Origin: Ectocarpus siliculosus | Lineage: Eukaryota; Sar; Phaeophyceae; Ectocarpales; Ectocarpaceae | Reading direction: 5' to 3' | Assembly (NCBI GenBank): GCA_000310025.1 | Contig: FN649726.1 | Coordinates: 149,317-213,316, forward strand | DNA length: 64,000 bases | In this document: positions 36,501-46,896 of the stretch, piece by piece | Layout of the letters: the number at the start of each line of letters is the position of its first letter | Position numbering within the stretch: position 1 is the first letter of the stretch | The notes under the pieces: generated by a model | Seen by the model: only the letters and a program-made list of their open reading frames with translations | The model's database searches: none | Told to the model about the DNA's origin: nothing | Made by a program: the position numbers and the translations under genes

Positions 36501-38271
36501 CTGCTGGAAGCAGCCTTATTGTGCGTCCAGCGTGAAATACGACGAGCCCAAAAAGCACATGGCGAAACGTGTACTCATATGCATGTACGACACGTGTGGT
36601 CCCGTCTCATAGCAGTGTGGCTTGTTTCCGGCAAGTATCGGTGGAAAAAGAGATGCATGCTACATAGACCCCTCTTCCAACCAGTGCGGTATGCATAAAA
36701 CTGTCGGAACCAATTGATCGGTGTGTAAAGCTGCGAGGTGCCAACATCCTCAAGTACGTTTCGCACAAAAATGCATACCATTGCGTTACATAAATAACGC
36801 CACGCCCATGCTGCATTAATAGTCAGCAGTCTGCAATACTCAACGAGCATATGCATGCAACATGCTAGATTCTGAGCCTTGGACCCAAACCACGAAACAA
36901 ATATCTTCACTGGGACGCCTAGAATCCGAACAAGAGGGCGTCACTCCGCATGATCGGGGGCTGGTGTATTTTTTGGGCGAGATTCAACGGCACCGAAACC
37001 TGGAGAACCAGCCTTCATCTGCCAACAGGAACTGTTGACGTGCAACACACAAGAATAGACGCAGCAGGGAAATTACAAGAGACTCCAGGTGATGCGTGAT
37101 GACTGATCCGGAGCGGATACGTACCCAAACGAACGTACTTTCACCATCAAGGAACACGGGGTGTGTGCATTCGTGTGGTATGATGACAAGTGCTTACACA
37201 CAGGCTTTCTTTCTTATCTTTCCGATGTTCGATGTGAAAAAAATTGAGTGTCGTGTGAATCTGCACATACAAACAGCAACCCGGTTCAATGCCGCGCAGA
37301 GTCTAAATACGCTAACAGGTTGAAAGCACTACAGCAGGCACACAAGGTCCACAAGTTCCGGATTCGGGACACCCCCCGACTGCAAATGCACGTGTCTCCC
37401 TCTTCTTGCAGACACTCCCGAACGCAGGCGGAAACAAAAAAGGGGTCGCATGCATATGCAGGTATGGGGCCGAAAAAAACTATAACCGACATCGCTTCCC
37501 TTGTGACGCAATGCGAACGGGGATCGGGGCAAACTGCCGCTACTTTTTTTCATCTGTTTTTTTCGGCGCAGGCCGGCTGCACTTGAGCCCAAGGCATGTC
37601 ACGCGTGCTGCCGGTGGAGCGAGTCGGAAGCAAATGCCTTCTCCCGTGGCCATTGGTGTGGAGTCAGCAAAGGAATGCTACAACCATGGCTTCTTTCCGG
37701 TCTCCGCGGGGACCAACACAGGTACACACCAAGAAAGCCAGCCACTTTTCAGGCGTACCATATGCAAGCAGCGACAGGGTCCTATAGATACGATACATGG
37801 CATCATGGACGTGTGTCAGAATAAGTCACTCACCACTCTCCAGTTCCCCGAGCCGTTGGAATCCACGAGCTTCTTGAGCTGCGCGTCCTCCGCCGCCGAC
37901 CACCTGGTCTTGATGGGCTTCCTGCGGTAGAGCAAGTTGTTGCCCTCCCCGCCGCCGCCGCCGCCGCCATCGAAGTCCTCCTCCGCAAACTCCTCAACAA
38001 CAGCTGAAGCGGCAGCGGCAGCGGCATCGCCGCCGGCGATTCCGGCCGCCCCGCCCTTCCCCCCCTCCTCGTTCCCGTGTTCTCCGTCCTCGTTGCACTC
38101 CAGTATCATCTCCGCGACACGCTTACCGCGGTCGATGGCCTTTGCGGCGGCTGCACGCTGGATTCTGCGCCCCTCGCTGCCACCAAGGTGCTGCTGCTGC
38201 TGGTCGTACGCAGAGCTACCGGTCGATGCCGTGTCGTCGTGACCCGCGTCCAATTCCGTTTTCGGGACCAT
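30526..38271 (-). CDS. MYB3R: Three-repeat MYB transcription factor (c-Myb/MYB3R type)
   Basis: Eight exons join in phase: 37834-38271, 34774-35028, 34252-34522, 33317-33923, 32947-33080, 32170 (or 32176)-32649, 30876-31302, 30526-30628; about 904 aa. R1 (about 122-167) is split by intron 1; R2 is about 173-219 and R3 about 227-271. All nine repeat tryptophans are present, and the recognition helices read [15 protein letters not shown] (R2) and [15 protein letters not shown] (R3), nearly identical to c-Myb. MYB3R proteins bind MSA/MYB sites and control G2/M genes in plants and animals (family knowledge; targets here are unknown). Just after R3 lies RRGRPPRKR, an AT-hook-like core made across the exon 3/4 junction, then Ala-rich, basic and Ser/Gly-rich low-complexity regions. 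Exon 6 has alternative donors 6 bp apart. Start ATG 38271 is the first in frame; an upstream exon is possible. Confidence 0.9.
35328..35572. other. Assembly gap, 245 N
   Basis: Unknown bases inside intron 1 of the MYB gene, directly after an 18-G run that probably stopped sequencing. Confidence 1.
35578..36350. repeat. Duplicated block of about 70-bp minisatellite units in MYB intron 1
   Basis: Two blocks (35578-35750 and 36179-36350) each start with GGTAACCTGGTTGCCGAGTT and then hold two units built on CAACGTCGTTGCCAA.CGACGAAAACCCAA.CCCCGATG.CAAACA.CG, separated by G runs of 7-13. The block copies are about 600 bp apart. The unit ends in a G run, which is also where the adjacent gap begins. 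Confidence 0.85.
35750..35815 (+). repeat. Dispersed repeat, copy 1
   Basis: This stretch matches, in reverse complement, 53703-53762. Shared blocks are GGTGTACTCAT, TCGTTTGACC/TCGTTAGACC, TTGACCTCGCATCCC and ACAA.GCCGG. The family was not identified. Confidence 0.6.
36351..37833. other. Right part of MYB intron 1
   Basis: About 1.5 kb of intron without a supported feature. Open frames in it lack consistent composition. Confidence 0.4.
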
Positions 38272-40603
38272 AGCACGGACGGGCGCACGGTTGGTTTCGA
38301 AGGCGCTCTCACTCGCCTGCTTGGGCTGTCGTGGCGCTCTCTTCTCTTCCCGTGCCTACTGCTGGGCGCGCTGCACGCCCCAAACGCGCGGTATTCTGCT
38401 GCTGCTGCTCCTGCTGCTGCTGCTGCTGCTGCTGAAAAATTACGGTTGTTGATTTTTTTCGCATCCATCCCCAAAAAAATAGGAGTGCAGTTGATAGAGA
38501 GCAACGGGCGAAATAACAGGGTGGCGAAATGTTCATAGGAGAGCAACGAAAAAGATAGGCTGGGCAAGCGCGCATCATCGATACCACGCGGAATACGCAG
38601 ATCCAAGAAGGGCACTCGAGACATAAGGCAAGGCTTACGTCTGCGGGCAAGGAAGCGGGCGGGGTTCGGCATGGAATAAAGCAGCAGGGTCCAGGAAAAA
38701 AAACTAACGCTCTCCTCGTCGACTTTTCCGAGCATCATTTCTCCGCGAACCGATGATGACCCCTCTCACCACACAACACCACACCTGCGGTAAACAGCAG
38801 GGCACATGCTTCTTACTGCAGCCTTTCTCTGAGATACCATATGCCGCTGACTTGGCGAGTCGGTGTCGGCATTTGCTCCCGACCATGGGCCGGATTTGTT
38901 GATCTTCACACGAACGCACACGTACGGGAGCGAGACATCATGGGCGGAGAGCGCGCCAAATCCCTAACCCCCAAACGGCTCCTTTTTGCACACCGAAAAA
39001 AAAAGCAGCAACGACAAAATCTGGCAACAACGTGCGTTGGGGTCGAGGCGGCGGGCGCGCCGCCCGACAGCCCCTCGGCTGACGGCTGCGGTGGATAACA
39101 ACCCGCTCCGTCCTGCCCCGTTCCCACCCCTACCCCACCTGCCCGCTCCTTGTACCTGGCTTTGTGGTCCAACCGCCTCTCGCCCTTCTGGTGTTTTTTT
39201 TCCCAACGTCAGAAAAGGCAGGGTTGGCGATCTCCCTCTCTCTCTCTCTTGTCCTCTTTCCGGTTGCGCTGCGGTCCTCGCGCACAGCGACCACCTCGCC
39301 CACGGATCAGGAGACACGATAACTCCCTTCACCACGGGCGCTTGTCGTGCTCTTGTGGCGTCGCGCGCCCTCTGCCCCTCTCTCTCTCAATCTCTCTGTG
39401 GATGTCTCTTCAAGAGACCTCGCCGGAGGAAGTCAGGAAGTCGAAGACCCTCGCTGCCTGACCAGCTTTCGGACGACGCCAAATTTTGCGTTGATTTTGC
39501 CACTTTAGGACGGGACGGGGGTTTCATATGACAGGAGGCGTGTTTGCACACCACATGAACTCGTCGGAGAGAACCTCTGCAGCAGCAGCGAGCGTGGTCA
39601 AACCCCGAGCATCACGTGCACGTGCCGTCAGCACCAGCACTCAGAGGATAGTGAGGACGCGCTGAGAAGGTTGTTGTCGTTGCTATCAGGTGAGCAGAGG
39701 GCGTCTCCGAGTTGACTGACGCACACAGGGTGAGCTCTCGCGTCCCCGTGACACTCGTTTCAAATCTACGTTGTACTGCTCCTGCTGCTGCTGCTGAAGC
39801 TGTACACACATCCTGTTGCTGTCCTTGTATAGTACGCGAAAGTCCTCTGTCTAGTCCCTCTACTCGTCCTCAACAAAGTCACCGAACCTTGTAAACATGT
39901 GGCATATCTTGGCCAAAGTCAAAAAGTGGAAGCAGTGGAAGCATTTTACAGCAGCACATCGTTTCATCGTTGTGGTATATACGTAAGATAACACGGTAGC
40001 AGTACTTATGGAATGCATCTACTTGAAGAACATGTAACATGTTGTATCGTCTCTCGTCGTATATAACCACAGCCACCTCGCCTAGGCATTACTTCCTTTG
40101 GCCCCCCTATCCTGTTACCACTTTCACAGCTGCTGTTCGAATAAATATGTTTTGTGTTCAGAGTATTATGGTTGGATAGCACCCGCTTGCAACACCGGCC
40201 AGGGCGATACCACTGCTACATACCACTCCATAGTAGTATTTGTAGTATTTCGGGCCGAAAGCTATCGTGATCTCGGGATGAGCTTACAATATTGTCCGCC
40301 ACTGCTACCGACCGCCACCCTCGGCTACGAACACGCGCAGGAGGCTTTTCACTGCAATCAATACGCCCTTCACGGACTGATCTTACTCTCGCAATACACT
40401 TGATCATTTGTTAGACCCACCCTTACATTCAACCACGAGGCAGCCTTGCTGTAGGCTGATGCTTGGGGTTCTCGGTTGCCAACAACTGGTGTTGTCTACA
40501 AACCTTCCGGGTTTGCACCACGATGTCGTGCAGCATTGCCGTCATCTCAGTATTCTCGATGCCGTAACCTGTCTGTCCACCCGCTCGGACAGGGCACCCC
40601 GCA
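38272..40603. other. Divergent spacer between MYB and plastid-type gene
   Basis: About 2.3 kb holding the promoters of two outward-facing genes. It contains a (CTG)n-type run at 38396-38435 (CAG on the MYB sense strand, probably in its 5' leader), a shorter CTG run at about 39778-39797, and CT-rich stretches near 39230-39395. A short ATG frame at about 39403-39459 lacks a clear donor. No gene is supported. Confidence 0.45.
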
Positions 40604-40716
40604 ATGAGGGCGCTATGTTTTCTTCCTTCCAATGCGGGGGTGGGGCTCCAGGCGGGGATGGGTTTCCAAGCAACGGCGTTCTCCTCCCCGATCCGCGCGA
40701 ACAAACCGCTTCAGCG

Positions 40717-40757
<41 letters not shown>

Positions 40758-43023
40758 TTGGCGTGGGGGGCTGGTTGTCGTCACCACCGAGAGCAATATC
40801 AAGAACAAGCAGCTCCCGCCGACGCCCTCACCGGCCGTATGCCTCGCTGTTTGACTCTGGCGACGAGAACAATGCCCGGGACGACTCCCCTAACCCTGGC
40901 AACGCCGACTCTCAGGGAGAAGCCCCAGAATCAGAGAGCGCCCCATCCTCGCCGGACGGCGGGGCGAAGCCGGTGCCTCGAGCCGACGAGCAATTGACGG
41001 GGAGTCTAGCCGACGCCGGTGCTACGGGGGAGGGCCCACCACAAGCGGAGGGCGAAGCAGCTGCGGCGGGAGAGGGCGCAGAGGAGGAGCAAGTAGACTG
41101 GGACAAGGCCTGGGCGAGCACCCGGCAAAGAATGGAGCGGGAGAAGAGGGCGGCCCCGGCGTTTTCGGGCCGGAAGCAGGTCGTGGCTACCAAGAACGAG
41201 GACGGGGGTTACGATTTCGAGGAGATTTCGGCGGACGGGTCTAGCAGGATGCGGGGTGACAAGGGGAGAGGGGGGTTTGGGTTCGCCGACAGTAACCAGG
41301 TGGAGGACGGGCCGGGGGGCATCCGCCGGAAAGAGCAAGAAGCCGTCAACTTCGCCACTACGAACCAGGTGCGGATAAGGTAGACACCCTTGACATTTGG
41401 ACCACGGGTGTGGGTCATGTGCACACGGCATGGAGTGAATAGTGCGGTGGTGTTTAACTTTCTGTCCCGGGTGTTGCTTGTAGACGACGTCCTGGTCGAA
41501 TGGAAGCAGATCCTTGTTTGCCACGACGATGTTGCCCCCCGCCACATACGGATGACGTCATACCGTTTTTCGTGGGTCGCACCATCGCCTCTTCTACAAC
41601 CCTTGGCGTCTGGCGGTGACGCAGCCCTCCCGTTTGGGGAAGGGGTCTGAGCCTCGGCGTGGCGGTACAGTTGCCGTTGATTCCACATGAAGGAAAACAG
41701 GCTGGTCGATGCCGATACTTCCCCATCAATAACACAAGCAAATAAAGAGAGGAAAACAGAGCAAAGCACTTGCCGAGTGCAAAACACGGACTGGGAAAAT
41801 AGTACACACAAGGATTTACCATGGTATGCGACCAAGCCGAAAGGAGCTATATCTCTTTGCACCCACACACCAGTCAAGATTGCGTGAATCGGTCGGGTTT
41901 TCGCCGTCCTGGCCAATCATCACCCTAACCGGGGTCGGATTTTCGCTGGCCTGGCCAATCACCACCCTGCGTTTGAAAGATCATCTCGCTGACAAGCGAC
42001 GGCCTTGTACACCCTTGTGTTATCGTTCCCCAGGCGTTCGCGGGCTTGTTTGCCATCCTCCTGGCGTCCCTGATCTTCGAGGTGTACGTCTACATGTCTG
42101 GAGGGATCACCAATGGGTCGACGCGGTTCCAGGACATGGGCCAACCCACGTGAGTGCGTCAATTCTTGTGCGCCGCCGGTAAGCAGCGATGGTCTGGCGT
42201 GCGAGAATGTTTTCTGAAGCCGCATGAAAAGCGAGCGTGCTCAGGTTTCGGCAGCATTCGCACGATCCATTGCCTCGCTCACCGCCATCTCTTTTACTTT
42301 TATGGGCGGAGGATGCGCCAATGCTGCCGGACGACCATATCACGACTGCAAGTGATCTCGCCCCATTGGCTTACACTCGCATAAGAACGTGCTTGTCCAA
42401 GACGTGAAATATGTGGCTATATTTGTTCCTGGACAACACGCCGTGCTGCTCCATCACGTTTAGACGTACAGCCGGTTGCAAGTGCGTGCGTCGGGCCTCA
42501 AAGTCGCCTATATGTCATGATTTTTCAAGGTGCTCGTGTCGTTGATCATGGCTGCCCTGGTCTGTTTTGCGACCGGCTACGTTAGGTCGGTGTCTCGCCT
42601 CTCGCCGATATGCCCTTGGATATGTAGGAGAAGTTGTAGCATGCGTGTACTTCGAGGCGAACGTCATGCCAAACTCATCTACTCTTCCTCCCGATCCCCC
42701 CACGCCCACCCGCCAATCGGCAACAGAACGTACGACGCGTTGCCATTACCGGCGACCCCACCGACGGACTCGGATTTGGTCGTGTGAAGTTGATGGGGGC
42801 AAAACCTGGCGCGGGTGATGACATCAGCAATCGCGCAAAGGCAAACAAGGAGCCGGCGGGTGCGGCAAACATGTCTAGAACTGCCCCCAAGAATCCCTGG
42901 AATTTTCAGGAAGCGCTGCGAGAGGGGGGGGGCGGCACGGGTCAAACACGACCTTTGTGCGATATCAGGTTCCGTGTTGCAGTGGCATTGGCTGCGGGAG
43001 GACCCACCCGGTGTTGTGGGTAA
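40604..43023 (+). CDS. Unidentified two-helix membrane protein, possibly plastid-targeted
   Basis: Not assigned to a family. Supported exons: 40604-41368, 42034-42149, 42530-42589 and 42727-43023. Exon 1 begins MRALCFLPSNAG, then ATAFSSP, which resembles the ASAFAP-type cleavage motif of plastid pre-sequences in algae with secondary plastids; a 13-Pro run and an acidic region follow. Its conserved-looking end reads VDWDKAWASTRQRMERE and RRKEQEAVNFATTNQ and leads straight (phase 0) into exon 2, a membrane helix AFAGLFAILLASLIFEVYVY. Exon 3 is a second helix (VLVSLIMAALVCFATGYV). Exon 4 is soluble, with VAITGDPTDGLGFGRVKLM. Exon 2 ends with two bases of a codon but exon 3 is read from phase 0, so a short exon is missing or a base is wrong. 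The C-terminal end at 43023 is tentative. Head-to-head with MYB, convergent with EEF1AKMT1. Confidence 0.6.
40718..40757. repeat. GCC trinucleotide repeat in exon 1
   Basis: About 13 uninterrupted GCC/CCG units read as polyproline in the plus-strand gene, so the tract is length-variable coding sequence if the gene is real. Confidence 0.9.
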
Positions 43024-44284
43024 AAAATGATGCAGGGTCTGGGGTTCCGTTGCACCGACAGCGTTTTCTATATGTGGCGGGAGTTGATGTACATATTTGG
43101 GGGGGACTCTGTAAACTTGCACGGTTGCGGACGAAGGAATTTCTTGTAGAGTGGTGGTGGCAGATGGTGCTGTCGGGCATGCGCCCTCGGTTTGACGTTC
43201 CAGTTTTGACGAAGCCCGCCATGGTCTAGATAGCACTATCTGCTGCGTGGCTTGTGGTATAGGCGCGAAAATGCCCCAGCTTGGGATGCATGTATCAATC
43301 CATAATTTTGTCGTTTGTAAACGCGTGATTGCCTTTCCGTAGCACCTGACAAAGCTACCACCCGTATAGCAGAGTGTCTCGAACGGAGATTGGTCAGGAT
43401 ATGTGCCGAACGGAATACTGTTTGCCTCCCTTTTTCTGCTGTGATCCTGTACGAATCGGATCGGTGGTGGATCCGCAAATTCCTCCGCCTCGTGAAGGGC
43501 GTTGCGGGTACCTAGCTGGAACACATACGGCTGAGTTGCGTACGACCTCGTACGATAACACAGAAACGACCGGGCTATCTTGAGCTCTCTCCGATGAACC
43601 TGGGTATTCTACAAGTCCGGCGCCGAACAGGCAAGGCACCACACGCCATCCCTTCCGCACGACAAGGAAAAGCTTGCAGCGGTGGCGTGGCTGAAGAGAT
43701 TCGTGGCGGTAGTTTTCGTGGGTGGGCCCCGTTGCCCACACTAGTCCGGGTACCATACTAAAACCCGGGTTCTGACCGCGTAGATTGCGCTATCAATAAA
43801 AGCGTTGCTCTCCCACCATCTCTCAAATAACACAAGCTTTTGTTGTGCAAATATCTTCCCTCCTCTCTCAAACGACGTTAGCGTTCGTTGTGTAGGTGTC
43901 TTCCCTCCTCTCTTGGTAGAATCGAGTTACCCAACCGTGTGGAACACACCGTAAAAGCGATGTAAACCCCTACTCCAGGTCGCCATGCCTGTCGTATGTG
44001 CATTCCTATGCATGTCGATCCCGATGTGTGCGTGAATCCGCGCGAAAACACCAAACCTGTACAGAATTTCAATATAACCAACAAAAATCGCAGCCTACAG
44101 AACTAATAGCACCACAAACATTTCGCCTTTTTCATGGAAATGATCGATCTTCGGAATTATGTGCACCACTGCAGCACAAAACGAACAACATAAAAATTCG
44201 TCTGCAAGAGCACACTGCCGGTACAGGTGATTGGTGGTACTAAAGAAGCCAGTTCTCCGCGCAAATTTTTGTTGGCACCCATCA
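43024..44284. other. Convergent spacer before EEF1AKMT1
   Basis: About 1.26 kb holding two 3' ends. A roughly 50-bp imperfect tandem pair lies near 43825-43915 (both copies contain TCTTCCCTCCTCTC). No gene is supported. Confidence 0.45.
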
Positions 44285-46597
44285 TCACGCCTCTGATGGT
44301 ATCTCCGGGTTGCATGATGCAAGCCTCTTGGAGTCGTAGTTGACGTAAAGCGAATACTGGTACACAAGGTTCGGTATGGACGGCTTGAACTCGCACGGGC
44401 TTGCTCCAAGCAGTTCCTCCATGAACGGTGCGTTCTCCAATATCGTGCTACACAAGACGAGCCTGGCACCCCCCGGCCGCAGTAGCAGTTTCGTCGCGGC
44501 CGTGTAGCTCTCCCACACCTAGCTCAGTGGGAAGCAGTATGGGCGCGATTGCAAACAACGTGGGTTGCATGAATATTGTCGGATGACGTTCTGATAGGAT
44601 AGAGCGAATGCCTGTAAGCCAATGCTCGTGTGGCGCGAAACGTGAGTTCAAACGACTGACTATCGAGTGCATACATTATGTGCAGGGGTCAGAAATGTAC
44701 CTCACCATGCTCGAAGAATCTCAGTGAGAATGGGATCTGGAGCACAGGGTCGTAGGGAGTCAACTGCACCTACCACATTAACCATAAATGCAAGGCGCAA
44801 TGCATAGAAGCTCGTACTTCGAAGTACAAAATACCGTTAGTGGACCCTCAAGTAAACAGCGGCTAGAGAGCGGTGCATAATTGGACGCAGTTTGGACATC
44901 CCGCGCATGTTGATTGGTCATTGTTTCGTGGAAGGCTCTCGCAGGGGATACCGTAGTGAGGCAACGTCGATCGATGTCCCGCATTTTAGACGGCTTGTTC
45001 CTATAATTTGCCCTTTTGTAGCACCTTTCCATAACAACAACAAAATAACACAACGGCGGACAGCTCTCCTCGATTGAGCTTTCGATGTTTCTGCCATGTG
45101 CCCTCGCTATTCTACCTTTTTATCCTAGACCTTAACTGGGTTACGTATACGGAGAACGAGCCTCACCTGTCTGGTGACGAACGGAGGGTCGACAACGACC
45201 ATGTCGAATGTACCCCGTAACGTTTCCGGGATGTCTTGAGGCTTGGTATAGTCATATAGCACGAAACCGGGGTCTTTCGCCCACTTGGTGTCAAGCTGGA
45301 CAACGCAAAAGCGCATACCGTGGTGGGGTTGTCGCGGCATGAGAACAAGAACGCAGCTATCGATCTTCAGTTTCTTCATGGAACTCTCCCTGGGATTCTC
45401 GACAAGTAGAGTAATGAAGTGGCGAACTTGAATACTCCGGTACGGAGGGGGTTGCATATTGCCCGAAAGTGTATCTCAAGGGCAGTACCGTCCCTAGGTT
45501 GTGAGGATACGAGGCGGCCCGTGTCCATTCCAGTCGCAACCGCTACGCGTAGCGCCGAAAAGACACCCCTGAACATACCACGGTGCGTAATAACTCACGT
45601 CGAAAACCTTGCATTTCGCCCTGAGATCCCTGTCCAAGGAGAAGTATATGCTCGGGGTGGACAGAAACGCGGTACCGCCAGATCCAAACTCCCCCACTTC
45701 CGCTGCGGGTACGGGTCGGCGGCGACGGCAAGGAACAACAATCTGGCTAATACACCTGTCAACGTCTGTTGCACAAATGGCGGCGTTAATGGATATCTAG
45801 ACTATAGTCCCACATACAATCCTTTCGTGAACTTTTTTGAGGAATAGTCTGCAAAGATGTAATTGCGCCGACATTGTATCCAATCGTGTGTATGTACAGT
45901 GGTACCACCGATACGCTCCGCTTCCGCTCACGACCCAATGTTTCACGTTTCTGTCGAATCGCATCGTGTCTCCACGCATATCGGGCAAGCTATTCTCTGT
46001 TACGAAATTTTACATCAACCCAGCCAAGCTATACCATTCCCACACATGCGAAATCCTACAACTAAATAAAGTAGGTGGGCGAGTCATGTCTGAAATGATG
46101 GAACCTGTTCAAATCCTCACCTACAATAGCGTCAATTGTCGCCTTCGAGTACCAGTACTGGTTAAGATCTCCGTTCTGTAAACATGGTGGCCATGCGCGC
46201 AGGGGGGGGGCGGGTGCTGCTTTAGGGCGTGATATCTGCGGGAACATGTGTAGAATTTCAGTCGTCAATCGGTCGACGGAGCGAAGATGCGGGGCAACTA
46301 CGATGGTTGGTTCTGTGCGTGGCAGTTGTAGCAACGAGGCTCTCCGTCCACAAATTTCCACGATGTTATAAGGTTACCTCTTTCGAGATTATTAGCTCAT
46401 GCATAGTGCCCTCCCGCCGCGCGTTCGATCATGTTTACTCCCTCCTATTTTACGTGAGAGCACCCGTATCTTGGTATCTGAAGTATCTTCGATGCTGGTG
46501 TTCGGACCGTTTTGAGATCAATCGCAAAATTCCCGTTTTCGCTCACCTCTGGGTTCTTCATGAGGAATCGGTTGCGTTTACCACCTAGCTCTGCCAT
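44285..46597 (-). CDS. EEF1AKMT1: eEF1A lysine methyltransferase 1 (N6AMT2/Efm5 family)
   Basis: Five exons join in phase: 46547-46597, 46121-46175, 45599-45702, 45167-45295, 44285-44518; 190 aa (human protein 214). Landmarks are NQYWYSKATIDAIV (about 22-35), GGTAFLSTPSIYFSL, DPGFVLYDYTKP, and TFDMVVVDPPFVTRQ with the DPPF catalytic motif at 106-109 (N-methyltransferase NPPY/DPPF type). The C-terminal ARLVLCSTILENAPFMEELL and LVYQYSLYVNYDS match the family's end. The enzyme uses S-adenosylmethionine to methylate a lysine (Lys79 in human and yeast) of cytosolic elongation factor 1A (family knowledge). ATG 46597 is the first in frame and gives a compact N-terminus. Some of the usual N-terminal linker is shorter here. 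Divergent from the SNARE gene. Confidence 0.9.
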
Positions 46598-46896
46598 GAC
46601 CGAGAGCTTGGAGACACACCACACGGCTTGATTCTGGTGACTTCAGCCAGCAGCGGTAGGCGGTGGTTCGCCAACCTCCACTGCTGTGACCCACCTTGGT
46701 TGATGGGGCGGGGGCTACGCGCCATTTGGGGCGTAACCCTAGTACTTGTTCTTGCGATATGTGCGTCGCCCCTTGTTATGGGTGCCTCTCGGCCCTCGGC
46801 TCGCACACAGCAGTACGGGCGCGTGGTCGTTGCGGGGGACAGAGAGGAGGAGCGAGAGGGTGAACGCGGGGGTCGGTGACTCTCACTGGTGCCGCA
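46598..46896. promoter_or_regulatory. Divergent promoter region of EEF1AKMT1 and Q-SNARE
   Basis: 299 bp between outward-facing start codons; both promoters must fit here. No named element is recognised. Confidence 0.5.

Noticed and set aside
40429-40704. Minus-strand frame with ENTEMTAMLHDIVVQTRK
   Set aside because: Helical-looking, but overlaps exon 1 of the plus-strand gene and has only one weak donor; not enough to call.
42679-43524. 281-codon minus-strand open frame
   Set aside because: It overlaps the plus-strand exon at 42727-43023, has no recognisable domain, a composition unlike the local exons and no splice logic. Probably a chance shadow frame.
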